A DNA stretch of 64,000 nt. Origin: Diphasiastrum complanatum (taxonomy: Eukaryota; Streptophyta; Lycopodiopsida; Lycopodiales; Lycopodiaceae). The position numbers and the translations under genes are program-made. Below, one piece after another: positions 21,932 to 32,917 of this stretch; positions within the stretch are counted from its first letter, which is position 1; each line of letters starts with the position of its first letter. Below the pieces are notes generated by a model that did not search any database, had not been told where the DNA came from, and saw only the letters and a program-made list of their open reading frames with translations. The stretch covers positions 52,533,298 to 52,597,297 of the forward strand of contig CM055099.1 of assembly GCA_029204225.1 (NCBI GenBank), read 5' to 3'.

Positions 21932-22500
21932 TTTATATATGTTGTACCTGCACATACACGTGAACGTTAAGCAGCTGGTTGTGTTTACCATATTTGCTCA
22001 CGTAAACTGATTTACCTACATGCAAAAGCTTAAGATCATCAACTTTTTTCACCTTGCCTTGCAAAGAGTGTAGTTAAGGTTGGTCAATGTACTTCACAGA
22101 AAAAGTCCACAACAAAGGTGCTTATAATCCTCAAAGCTAGTTATTATCTATAAGTATTTAAGTCGTGGTCATATGCACGTAATAATTCACTAGACCAAAT
22201 AGCACCATATGAGTATAGGCCATATTGAATGTACATAAACCCAGCCCATCAACGATAGCAAATATTTTGCAAAGTATTATCTTGTCTCTGTGGTATACCA
22301 ATTTTATATTTGGAAGATATAACATTGGTATACCACACTCATTAACATATTGGCTTAAAATGTATCGTAAGTGCGCACAAACATGCTGAATCTAAGCATA
22401 CAGTAGATTGTTGTGAAGCTAATTTTGCAAGGAAAATTCATGCAGAATTACAGAATTTTCCGGTTAACTGAAAATAAAATCAAAAAAAGAAATGCAGGCC
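21932..22500. other. No gene seen
   Basis: A/T-rich intergenic stretch containing scattered AATAAA-like and TATAA motifs without coding signal; probably the 3' flank of the three-exon gene. Confidence 0.5.
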
Positions 22501-22804
22501 AAGAGAGAGAGAGAGAGAGAGAGGGTAGGAGCGAGTAGGGAGCAGGGGACGGAGAGAGATAGAGGAGCGAGGAGGAGGCAGGGAGTAGGGGATGGAGTGA
22601 GCGGAGAAGCGAGCAGGGAGTAGGGGATGGAGGGAGATAGAGGAGCGAGGAGTAAGGGGAGGAGCGAGGGAGAGAGTGAGGGGAGAAGAGCGAGGAGTAG
22701 GGAGTAGAGGACGGAGGGAGTGATGGAGCGAGTAGGGAGTAGGGGATGGAGGGAGACAGAGGAACGAGTAGATAGGGGAGGAGCGAGGGAGAAAGTGAGG
22801 GGAG

Positions 22805-22860
<56 letters not shown>
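22501..22860 (+). repeat. GA microsatellite and purine-rich minisatellite
   Basis: Two pure GA runs (22501-22522 and 22810-22860) bracket an irregular minisatellite built on GGAGCGAGNAGTAGGGAGTAGG and GGGATGGAGGGAG. All bases are purine except occasional C or T. Long frames on the minus strand here (Ser/Leu/Pro) are products of this bias, not genes. Confidence 0.9.
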
Positions 22861-22863
<3 letters not shown>

Positions 22864-22954
22864 GCCCAATTGACATGTGTTGCAACGTGACAATGCATAG
22901 CCAGTTGTGGACCATGCCCTCTGCTGGACACATATCAGTATGGTTGAAAAAAAA

Positions 22955-23137
22955 TTTCGACACGTGCCGCGCAGCATGTGTTGAAACATGCTGATGTGGC
23001 GAGACAGATGTTGTGCACACTTTGGTCGGTGGTGTGCTGACAAAATATTTAGACGCGTGTCGCACAACATGTGTTGAAAGTTGCTGATGTGGCGAGATGT
23101 CGTGCACACACTGGCCGGTGGTGTGTACACCATCTCC
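22955..23137 (+). repeat. Tandem duplication of about 90 bases
   Basis: GACACGTGCCGCGCAGCATG, then GTTGAAACATGCTGATGTGG and TGTGCACACTTTGGTCGGTG, recur in order from about 23050 (GACGCGTGTCGCACAACATG and so on) with substitutions and a short gap. Confidence 0.75.
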
Positions 23138-23286
23138 GTGTCAAGCGCAAATTGGTGGATCACATTTTTTTCAAAATTGTGGGAACATATTTGGAAGATA
23201 GCATAGAATTTATCTTTTCAAAAAATCCCTAATGTATTCCACTTTAGCAATTTGCAATAAAAGTAGTGAATTTCCGGCGCCTATGA

Positions 23287-23364
<78 letters not shown>
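23287..23364 (+). repeat. Compound CT/CA microsatellite
   Basis: A CT run of about 36 bases passes directly into a CA run of about 42 bases. Confidence 0.95.
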
Positions 23365-23366
<2 letters not shown>

Positions 23367-23544
23367 AACTTCATTTGATGCATATGCAATACTACTTTAC
23401 CTCTACATGACAAAGCTTTTTGCTTTCTAATAAGATTGCTATGTTTTCTTTCAACTAATGTACCATGTAGGAAGCTGCACCAACTCGTAATACATTTATT
23501 TACTTGGATGGTCTTTTCAATAATTTTGCAAAAGCTACAAACTA

Positions 23545-24045
23545 CTCAAAAGGGTTGTGATCGTTCCATTTGTTAGAGATGTTATAGTGTAGCTGACGGT
23601 GACCTGGTGATGCATGCCGCACGAAATAAGACAGGCTGACATTTCATCTAACATATATTCTCTCCCACAATTGGTACATAGGATTTTGATCTTCCAGTTA
23701 GTTTGTGTCTCAAAAAACTATTTGAATCCTTTGAAATAGCTAAATGCCTCATACTTGTTTTTGATGAACATTGTTCTGGTAAATCTACAATAATCATTGA
23801 TAAAAGTGATAAAGTATAGCGCATAATCCAAAGAGGGTGTACTCATAGGACCACACAAATCACTGTGAACCAATTCTAGAATAGACTTAGCTCTTGTGGC
23901 TTGTCTTTTAGGAAATCTTGATCTAGATTATCTTCCTAGTAAGCACATTTCACAGACATGTTTGGTGTTGGTGGATGCAACATTGAAACTCATATCTTTG
24001 ACCATATCATTATGATGCATGTACAAGATAGCTCTTATATTCAAG
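23545..24045 (-). pseudogene. Ty1/copia integrase fragment, minus strand (broken)
   Basis: Reading from 24045 downward: CEMCLLGR, a stop, RSRFPKRQATRAKS, LELVHSDLCGPM, YFITFINDYCRFTRT, KNKYEAFSYFKGFK, a stop, CGREYM, and HHQVTVSYTI then NGT. The zinc-binding CX2C, the first catalytic Asp (HSDLCG) and the FIDDYS-like block are identifiable. It ends against the LTR that starts at 24047, so it was probably interrupted by that insertion. Confidence 0.8.
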
Positions 24046-24046
24046 T

Positions 24047-24308
24047 TGTTAGAAATCAATGATAAACTTCATTGTAATTGTTTATGATGCACATTAATGT
24101 TGACAGCTGTGACCAGCTGTCAATAGCCTTAGGCTAGTCTATTAGTCTAATCGTCGGTTTTCTCTCTCTATCAGGGTTCAGGATTTACTTGTACATTTAA
24201 CATTCTGTATGAGTTAGTGTGATAGAGTGATAGTGTGTGTTCTTCGTCCGCCTTCTTGTGGTGATTGCTTATGGTGAATGCTTGATGTTGCATATCTAAT
24301 TCTTGACA
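24047..24308 (+). repeat. 5' LTR of copia element 1
   Basis: It starts TGTTAGAAAT and ends TTCTTGACA, giving TG...CA termini, and the primer-binding site abuts it. At about 262 bases it is short. It contains a palindrome TGACAGCTGTGACCAGCTGTCA near 24103. No 3' partner is found because the 3' end of the element is cut at about 28867. Confidence 0.7.
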
Positions 24309-24320
24309 TGGTATCAGAGC
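24309..24320 (+). promoter_or_regulatory. Primer-binding site of copia element 1
   Basis: TGGTATCAGAGC directly follows the LTR. Confidence 0.85.
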
Positions 24321-24768
24321 AGCGATAGTCCTGTGTGCTTGATCAGTGGATACAGCTTATCACAAGCTCCGCAACGAAGTGAGAGTCCTTCACGGGAGGT
24401 GAAAGCTTGGAGAGACAAAACAACTGGAAGAAATTCTTCTTTGGTGTATTTTGTAGGGTTGGAGCTCAGAATCATCAGTGGGGAATGAAAGCACAGTCCC
24501 GGAGGCACCAGAAAGGCTAGGGCAACATCAGACAGATTGAAAATCTGTTGAGTGGGGGAGATTTTTACAATACTTCCTGGTTATTGTGGAAAGTGCTATT
24601 TGTGTGAGAGGTTTGCCAAGAAATCTCTCATTTGTCTGTTTGGAGTACCGCAAATCACACTAGATAGTGTCTAGTACTACCATTCAGAGTTAGAAGGCTT
24701 CATACTTTTCACATTACTGATCTCTGTCTTTTGAACGATCACACATTTTGAAATATTTGCAAAGAGGA

Positions 24769-24783
24769 GGCGGCGTAGCCGCC
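24769..24783 (+). other. GC-rich hairpin in the copia leader
   Basis: GGCGGC, a GTA loop and GCCGCC form a six-pair GC stem in an otherwise A/T-rich leader. A role in packaging or translation is inference only. Confidence 0.5.
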
Positions 24784-24853
24784 GCGCCGAAGTGGAGAAT
24801 GTAGAATATTCCCTATAAAAGTTCTTATATTCTCTCTATTTTTATTTTTTTTC

Positions 24854-25105
24854 GTACCAATATTGGATCGACGCGCCAGAGGTAGGAAAAATCTTGAGCA
24901 GTCGTACATCCGCGCATCATACAGATATAGCATATCCGTACCAATATTGGATCGACGTGCCCGAGGTAAAGAAAACCAAGAGCAGTCGTACATCCGCGCG
25001 TCATACCGATATCACATATCAGTACCAATATTGGAGCGACGCGCCAGAGATAAAGAGAATCTCGAGCAATCGTGCACCCGCGCGTCGTACCGATATCAGG
25101 TGTAC
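24854..25105 (+). repeat. Three 84-base tandem repeats in the copia leader
   Basis: Units begin at 24854, 24938 and 25022, each with GTACCAATATTGGANCGACG. Because 84 is a multiple of three, one plus frame (24863-25138) stays open across all three and encodes a 28-residue Arg/Ser/Tyr-rich repeat. The array ends about 65 bases before the gag ATG. Confidence 0.85.
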
Positions 25106-25168
25106 AACCAAAAATTTACAATTCTGTGGTGGGAATAAATTTTGTGATCCAGACTCATCTATCCAGTA

Positions 25169-26336
25169 ATGGCAACTCTAAGCGAGAGTGTTCTTAATGA
25201 GTCAAGCAAATTGGAAGGTGTCGGCAACTATGCAGTTTGGAAATTCAAACTGAAGAACATTTTGATGGAAAAGGAGCTATGGGAGATCGTGACAGGTGAA
25301 GAGACAAGGCCAGTGATTGAAGAAGATCAGCAGACATTTGATATGAGAAGACGGAAAGCCTAAAGTGTCATCAACTTATCAGTTAGAGATGCAATTATTC
25401 CCTATATTTCAGATTCAAAAGGACCAAAAGAAACGTGGGATACATTGAAGGCATTGTTTGAAACGACAAATACATCTCGAATACTATTTTTAAAGACAAA
25501 GTTGCATACATTGCAGATGGATGATGGTGCAACTATTGCCGATCACATACTGAATATCAAAGAGATCCGTGATCAATTAGCAGCAGTTGGAGAGCGTGTA
25601 CAAGATCGTGAGATCGTGCAATTGACATTGAATAGTCTGAGTGAGTCACATCAGATGTTTGTGACGAGTATAGCCACAAGAGAAAATCTTCCAACCTATG
25701 AAGAACTAGGTGGATTGCTTTTGCAAGAAGAGCAACGTCAAGAGTACTTGAATAATCGTAATAGGAGCTATGATCAAGCTCTTGCAGTTAGAGGATGAGG
25801 TGGAAGATTTGGCCATGGAAAGTATCAATCGAGAGGAGGAAACTCAAGTCGAGGATCATTTCAACAATTTCATGAGCAAGTCAATGATAGTCCGAATCGA
25901 GGTAATTGGAATCAAGACCGAGGTCAAGGACGCGGCTATTTAAGACAAAATAAACCTGAAAATTGTAGGTACTGCAACAAACCTGGTCACTGAGAGCGTG
26001 AACGCTTCAAGAAACAGAAGGAGATGGAACAAAGAAAAGACAAATGGCAAGCGGGAAATTATGCTGATCATCATCAATTTGATGACTATTATTATGAAGA
26101 CAATTATACTCATCAAGATCAATACAATGATGATCAATATGAAGATGACACAGGTGAGAGTTCAAAATTGTTCATTACAGCATTAATGACAAGTGATGAA
26201 GTCAAGGATACCTGGTACATTGATAGTGGTGCATCCAAGCACATGACGTCAAGAAAGAGTGGTTTTCAGAACTCAAGAAAACTGACAATGGTGATGAAGT
26301 TGGACAAGCTGATAGCAAATTGCTATCTGCTAAAGG
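25169..26336 (+). pseudogene. gag: Copia element 1: gag and start of protease (broken)
   Basis: The ATG at 25169 opens ESSKLEGVGNYAVWKFKLKN; a stop follows after 64 codons. The in-frame continuation carries WDTLKALFETTNTSRILFL, LGGLLLQEEQR and a Gly/Arg-rich linker after another stop. The zinc knuckle CRYCNKPGH is followed by a stop and Arg where the last Cys should be. The protease block WYIDSGASKHM is intact near 26213-26246. The frame then shifts. Confidence 0.9.
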
Positions 26337-27840
26337 AGTTGGAGTGGTACCAGTGAAGTTAGCCAACGGGAAGATAAAGCATATAAGCAATGTGCAATAT
26401 GTACCTGGCTTAGGTAACAATCTACTATCTGTTGGGACGATGGCTGATCAACAACTCAAGGTTGAGTTTGACAGTGACAAATGCCTTGTCAAAGACATCA
26501 AGAATCACTACAAAGTGATTGCTACAGGAGCTAGAGTCAACGGGAATTGACTCTACAAATTGAATGCGAGATCTTTTACTCAAGCTATGGTAAGCACTGT
26601 TGATAGTCAAAGTGATCTTTGGCATCAAAGGTTTGGTCATATCAGTGCTCCAAGCTTGCAAATCCTTAAAAGAGGTAATCTAGTTGTTGGATTGCCTGAT
26701 ATCTCTTTTGAAAGAAAAATTTGTGAGGGTTGCATTTTGGGAAAACAGCATAGAGAGAGATTTCCCAAAGATGGAGCAAGAAGAGCCAATGGCATTCTTG
26801 ATCTTGTTCATAGTGATCTGTGTGGACCAATACAAACTAGGTCCATTAGTGGTTGTTACTATTTCATCACATTCATTGATGACTATAGTAGACATATCTG
26901 GATTTATTTCATAAGCAAGAAATCTGATGCTTTTGCCAAGTTTAGAGAGTTCAAGGCTCTAGTTAAAAAACAAACAGATTGTTATATTAAGACTCTCAGA
27001 TCAGATGGTGACGGTGAGTATTTTTCAACAGAGTTTATAAATTTCTGTAAGGATCAGGGGATCAAGAGACAAACCATTACATCCTATTCACCACAACAGA
27101 ATGGAGTTGCAGAACGGAAAAACAGATCCATTGTGGAGATGGCTAGGGCAATGCTTAAGAGCAAAGGTTTGCCAAATACTTTTTGGGAAGAAGCATGCAA
27201 CACAGCTACTCATATCTTGAATCGGTGTCCTACGAAGTCCGTGGAGGGTAAGACACCTTACGAAGCTTTTACTGGAAAGAAACCTAATGTTTCTCATTTA
27301 CGAATATTTGGTTGTGATGCTTACGCTCATGTACCTGATGAAAAACGAAAGATGCTGGATGCAAAAGCTGATAAGTGTATTTTCCTTGGATATGATGAAA
27401 GAGCCAAGGCAGATGCACAAAAGATCGTGATTTCCAGAGATGCTACTTTTGATGAGATGGGTCAAAATGACCAAATAAAATTGACAATTGATCTCTTTGA
27501 TGATAAAGCTAAAATGCAAGTGAAGAAAGAAGTTGGTGTCGATATGGAAGAGCCAATGAAAAAAGACAAGGTCAATAATGAGATTCCTAGGAGAATGCCT
27601 AAGTGGTACTTGTCAGTAACAAGTGATGCTAATAAAAAAGATACTCTTGAATCAAGTGAGCAGGGAGAGCTTAGAAGATCAAGTAGAAATCGAAAACCTC
27701 CTACAAGATTAGAGATGAATCTAGCCCTAATGGGTTTTGTGCTCAAGGCTCAGGAACCAAAAACTTTTGATAAAGCAAAGGAGCACAAGGAGTGGTGTGA
27801 AGCTATGGAAATAGAAATGGAAGCTATATCGAAAAAATAG
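26320..27840 (+). pseudogene. Copia element 1: protease end and integrase (one stop)
   Basis: After VQYVPGLGNNLLSVG (protease end) a stop at 26548 interrupts the frame, then a long open stretch from 26560 to 27837 carries the integrase. It has LWHQRFGH and CEGCILGKQH (HHCC zinc site), then VHSDLCGP, TFIDDYSRHIWIYF, LRSDGDGEY and SPQQNGVAERKNR, so all three catalytic acids (D, D, E) are present. It ends with the usual linker RRSSRNRKPPTR before RT. This is the best preserved integrase in the window. Confidence 0.95.
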
Positions 27841-28867
27841 GACGTGGAACTTGGTTGAGCTACCTGATGGTAAGACACCTATCACTTGCAAATGGATATA
27901 CAAGATCAAATATGGAGCTGATGGGAAACTCAACAAGTATAAAGCACGGTTGGTTGCGAGAGGATTTGAGCAGTAGAAAGGTATTGATTTTGAAGAAACC
28001 TTTGCACCCGTAGCTAAGATGGTAACTATACGTTTTATCATTGCTATTTCTGCTTTCTATGGTTGGAAGATCCAGCAAATGGACGTTAAATCTGCTTTTT
28101 TTAATGGAGTGCTGGATGGAGAGCTGTACTTAGTACAACCTCAAAGATTTGTTGAGCCAGGGAGAGAGCATCTCGTTTGTAAGCTGAACATTATGGATTG
28201 AAGCAAGCACCACGGGCGTGGTACTCTTGCATTGATGAACACTTCAAGCGAAGGGGAATGATAAAGAGTGATGCTGATCCTAATCTTTACATTATAAGGC
28301 AAGATTTAGATATAGTGTTCATTGTGTTGTACGTGGATGATTTGATTATTACAAGAAGTAATGAGAGCTTAATTGATGAAATAAAATCAGATCTTTCCAA
28401 ATCTTTTGACATGAGTGATCTAGGATTGATGCACTATTGTCTTGGCATTGAAGTATGACAAAAGGAAGACATGGTCTTTCCTACAAAAAGCAAATATGCA
28501 CGAGATTTGCTTTATAAGTTCAATATGCAAGATTGTAAGCCTTTGAGTACACCTATGGATGTCAACATGAAGCTTACTGCATATGATGAATATGAGAAAG
28601 TGGATGCTTATTTGTATAGACAGCTGGTGGGTAGTTTGATTTATTTGACACACACACGACCTGATATTTCTTATGATGTTGGTGTTGTTAGTCAATTTAT
28701 GCAAGATCCTAGTCAAGCACACTGGAAGTCTGCTAAACGTATTCTCAGATACATTCGAGGGACATTGAATTTTGGTTGGAAGTATGATCACCCTAAAATG
28801 CCAATGTTGGTAGGTTATACAGATGCCTATTGGGCAGGTAATATTGATGACAGAAGATCTACAAATA
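27838..28867 (+). pseudogene. Copia element 1: reverse transcriptase and truncated RNase H
   Basis: Blocks in order: KWIYKIKYGADGKLNKYKA, VARGFEQ and a stop, FEETFAPVAKM, QMDVKSAFFNG, YGLKQAPRAWY, and the polymerase site VLYVDDLII near 28325. A stop at 28456 precedes TPMDVNM, LVGSLIYLTHTRPDISY and YTDAYWAG. The RNase H motif has Tyr where the second Asp of DADWAG is usual. Similarity ends abruptly at about 28867, where the LTR of the next element begins. Confidence 0.9.
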
Positions 28868-29538
28868 TATACTTCCAAGTACAACGACTTTTCCAATTAG
28901 GTGACAAACATTCAATGTAATCAATACATGAATGAAATCTATAAATAGATCATCCAAGCACAGATTAGTGGTTTCTCCGTCCATGACACGTATTATTTGA
29001 GCCTCCCAATTACATTGTCAATTTTTGGTTGTAATTGTTATTTGTATTGTGCTTCAGTGTAATATAGCAGTAACACATTTTTATCTGTGTACAACGTAGA
29101 TCAATGCTTGCTGTGATTGAATGCACTTTCATTACTGTTTGATCGTGCTTGTAAACTCACTCTGATCAGAACACGGGCCTCTATGACTCCTCAATTTCTG
29201 ATCAGATGATGGCTGTCTTTGACGCCTGAGGAACTCGCAATATCATACTACTCTTCCATTATTTCAGAACTATACTTCACATTGAATCTGATTTCAGTAG
29301 TACCACACACAAACCATCTCTAATCTCTTTGGTGGACTGTACTTTTGTTTTTGAGTATGAATTAATTTTTAAGATCCTGTTGGACAATTTCAAAACACAT
29401 AAAGCTATGATTATCTTTAGTGTAAGATGTCTATTAGACTGTTTTTGCACCTAGCAGCCGATTAGAGCAAGAGAGCTGTTCCGCAATATTCATGCTCTCT
29501 TCTCTGTTCTCGTTCTTCCTATCTCCCTTGCCCCATCA
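28868..29538 (+). repeat. Left-truncated 5' LTR of copia element 2
   Basis: This 671-base block matches 33766-34420, the right part of the complete LTR at 32918-34420, with scattered substitutions and a rearranged patch near 29185-29210. It ends with CCCCATCA, three bases before the primer site. A TATA box TATAAATAG lies at 28940-28948. The missing left part was lost at the junction with copia element 1. Confidence 0.7.
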
Positions 29539-29541
29539 GAT

Positions 29542-29553
29542 TGGTATCAGAGC
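29542..29553 (+). promoter_or_regulatory. Primer-binding site of copia element 2
   Basis: TGGTATCAGAGC, three bases after the LTR end. Confidence 0.85.
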
Positions 29554-29605
29554 ATAGCTCAAAAAAATTGAGAGATTGAGTTTGTTCTATTTGTATATTG
29601 CTATC

Positions 29606-29905
29606 ATGTCTCATATAGGTAGCTCTACATCTTCATCACTCAGTGAAGCTAGAATCATTAACAAGTTCAATGGTTCTAACTTCTACATTTGGAAGTTAAA
29701 ACTTAGAATGATGTTGATAGATAGAGATCTTTGGGATGTAGCAGAAGGTGCAGACCTGAAACCAGAAGATGGTGATCAAGCAAAGGCCTGGAGGATCAAA
29801 GATCAAAAGGCCTTAGCATGTATCACACTAAGTTTGCCCAACTCCCAAATATCTCATGTTACCTCTAAGGAAGCACTAGGCTTGTTACCAAGCCTGGACA
29901 ACGAC
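29606..29905 (+). pseudogene. gag: Copia element 2: gag N-terminus
   Basis: MSHIGSSTSSSLSEARIINK is followed by FNGSNFYIWKLKLRMMLIDR, the copia gag start. The frame is open to 30022, but gag homology ends near 29905 and jumps to the protease end. The rest of gag, the zinc knuckle and the protease active site are deleted. The twin copy at 34488 keeps part of what is missing here. Confidence 0.85.
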
Positions 29906-29929
29906 GCTACCCAACACAAGACCTCTTAT

Positions 29930-31340
29930 ACACGTGGAAGACAAAGGAACAGTCAAGATCACATTCAACAACAATCTATCCATTTGTGTTCCCAACATCC
30001 TTCACGTTCCTCAGCCATCAAATAACCTGTTGTCAGTCTCTAAGATAACCGATGAGGGCTACACTATTACTTTATCATTTGAGATGTGTACAATACTCGA
30101 GGAAGGTACCCCTTTGACTACATGCACTAGAGTCGAGAACCTTTACGTACTCTCTAATTCAGCTGCATTAGCTAGTATCTCTAATGAAAATGTAAATGAC
30201 AGTGCTGCTCTGTGGCATAGTCGATTTGGACACGTGAATACAAGATCACTTTCTTATATGCTTTGTAATAATTTAGTTGATGGTTTGAATTTCCCGTCTT
30301 CATTAGATATGAAATCTTTCTTTTGTGAATCATGCATCTATGGGAAGCACTCTAGAAGCAAGTTTCCAAAATCACCTTCCATCAAATCAAAGCATGTATT
30401 AGATCTTGTACATAGCAATTTCTGTGGTCCAATGCCAACTCCATCCTTAGGAGATGCAGTCTATTTTATCACTTTCATAGATGATTACTCCAGATGGTCT
30501 ACAGTCATGTTCATTAAGCACAAATCTGAAGCCTTTGAATGCTTAAAGAGATAAAAGGCCATGGTTGAGACACAAACGTCTAGGAAAATAAAGGCACTCT
30601 GAACTGATGGTGGCGGCGAATACATCTCCAATGAGATGTCCGACTACTTGGCTGAACATGGTATCAAAAGACAGTTCAGTACTTCCTATTCACCTCAACA
30701 GAATGGGATTGCAGAAAGGAAGAACCGAACTCTTCTCAACTCAGCCAGATCAATGCTACATCAAGTACACCTACCTGCAAAGTTCTGGGCAGAAGCTACT
30801 ACCACAGCCTGTTACATGCATAATAGATCCAGCACCAAAGCCGTCAATAACAAAACTCCTTATGAAGTTTGCCACAAGCCTAGTGTCAACCATTTAAAAA
30901 TCTTTGGTTGTAAATGTTTTGTTCACATTCCTAAACAGCTTAGGAAGAAGCTAGATCATAGGACATATACATGTATTTTCATTGGCTATCCTGATGAACA
31001 TAAAGCTTATAAAGTTTATGATCCATCCACTAATGTAGTGTTTGTCTCTAGGGATGTAATGTTTCAAGAACATGCATATTATAATTTCAAACAACCATCG
31101 ATAGATGATGCTATGTTATTTCATCCTACTCTACGTAGCATTCAACCATCCAACGTTGATGATTCTTCTACAAAACCTATAGCTACAGCTACAGAAGCCG
31201 ATCTGGAGAAGTTCAAGAAGAAGAATCAACGCATCTTGGTCAACCCAACGTCCGCAGATCCTCACGGACTCGGACAGTTCCTGAGAGGTATGCACCTCAA
31301 TCATTCTGGACTTCATCAGAAGAACCAGAGAGCCTAGTCG
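29930..31340 (+). pseudogene. Copia element 2: protease end and integrase (broken)
   Basis: DKGTVKITFNN and VPQPSNNLLSVSKIT mark the protease end. Then come LWHSRFGHVNTRSL, CESCIYGKHSRSKFP, LVHSNFCGP (Asn for the first catalytic Asp), TFIDDYSRWSTVMF, a stop at 30552, DGGGEYISNEM in another frame, then SPQQNGIAERKNRTL with the catalytic Glu. The linker to RT is in 31140-31335. Two frame breaks and the D to N change make it inactive. Confidence 0.9.
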
Positions 31341-31375
31341 AAGCAATTAACTCCAAGGATGTTGTGAAGTGACAA

Positions 31376-32904
31376 GAAGCTATGGAAAGCGAGTACAACT
31401 CACTTTTGATGAATTAGACCTGGACATTGGTCGACTTCCCCACTCACAAGAGAGTTATTGACAACAAGTGATCTTCAAGAAGAAGATCAACTCTGATGGT
31501 TCCATTGCTAAATGAAAGCACGGCTGGTGGCTAAAGGATTCACTCAAGTCCAAGGAGTGGATTACCAAAAAATTTTCACTCCTGTCATCAAGATGCAGTC
31601 AATCAGGACTCTGATTGCGTTAGCAGTCACGGAAGACCTCGAAATGCACCAAATGGATGTCAAGACAACATTTCTCAACGACAATGTCGAAGAGGAGCTG
31701 TACACCTTACAACCGGAAAGATTCAAAGTCAAAGGCCAAGAGCACAAAGTGTGCAAGCTGCACAAAGCAATCTACGGTCTGAAACAGGCCACAAGAGCAT
31801 GGTTCGATAGAATCAACTCTTATCTCATTCAATTGGGATTTGCAAACAATTCAGCTAACTGTAATGTTTATTCAAAGCATATAGGCACCAATTCAGTTCA
31901 CATAGCTCTTTACGTAGATGATGCATTTATTCTGTTTAATGACACTTCTCTACTGCACACTACTAAGAGTGATCTGTCAAAGAAATTTGACATGACTGAT
32001 TTAGGACCTATCAATTCTTTGCTAGGAATTCACATTACTAGAAATAGGCTTCAAAAGAAGATCTATCTTAGCCATCAAGCATATCTAAAAGGCATTTTAG
32101 AAAAATTTCATATGTCTGATTGCAAACCCATTGATACTCCAATGGATCCAAGTATAGTATTGACTAAACCTTCTTGTGTTGAGACTGATAGTGAAGTACT
32201 CGACTTAGCGAAGTACCCTTATCATTCACTAATCAGATCTCTAATGTATACATTGATGTGTACTAGACCAGATTTAGCATACATTGTTAGCACGTTAAGT
32301 CAATTCACGTCTAATGCCATGATCTCTCATTGGAAAGCATTGAAGAGAGTGATGAGATATATTCAGGGAAGTTTAGATAACGTCTTATGTTACGATGGAA
32401 ATGCTATCGACCCACTTGTCCTGCGAGGCTATTCCCGACTCAAATTGGGCAGGAACAGTCTCTACTAGAAAATCTACCTCCGGGTTCCGTTTCTATCTGG
32501 CAGGGGGACCGATTTCTTGGAACTCAAGGAAGCAAAAATCAGTCGTCCTTTTTTCAACAGAGGCATAGTACATTGCAACATGCCAAGCTTTAAAAGAAGC
32601 TATATGGGTCAGGTTGTTATTTCATGACTTACGTTACACTCAATTTAATGCTACCACCATTCTGTGTGACAACATGAGCTGTATTTCACTTTCACTGAAT
32701 CCCAGATTTCATGGCAAATCCAAGCACATAAAAATCCAGTATCATATCATTCGAGAGAAATTTTTCTCAGGGCAAGTGATCCTTCAATACTGCTCCACAA
32801 TGGAAATGGTCACCGCCATCTTCACCAAAGCGCTTCCCAGGATCAAGCATCAGAAGTTCTTCAACATGATGAACCTAACGAAGATACCAAGGCACCAATC
32901 GTGA
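31376..32904 (+). pseudogene. Copia element 2: reverse transcriptase and RNase H (broken)
   Basis: A long frame (31512-32468) has ARLVAKGFTQVQGVDY, HQMDVKTTFLND, IYGLKQATRAWFDR and the active site IALYVDDAFIL, so the polymerase Asp pair is intact. RNase H continues in shifted frames from 32420 (GYSDSNWAGTV-like) to 32904, with HIKIQYHIIREKFF and AIFTKALP. The stop at 32902 lies just before the polypurine tract. Confidence 0.9.
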
Positions 32905-32905
32905 C

Positions 32906-32917
32906 CTTAAGGGGGAC
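32906..32917 (+). promoter_or_regulatory. Polypurine tract of copia element 2
   Basis: CTTAAGGGGGAC immediately precedes TGTTGG, the LTR start. It primes plus-strand DNA synthesis in LTR elements. Confidence 0.8.

Noticed and set aside
22448-23163. Three long overlapping minus-strand frames rich in Ser, Leu and Pro
   Set aside because: They are translations of the purine-rich satellite in three frames and have no independent support.
24863-25169. Small host gene in the copia leader
   Set aside because: The frame is explained by the 84-base tandem array; no independent coding evidence.
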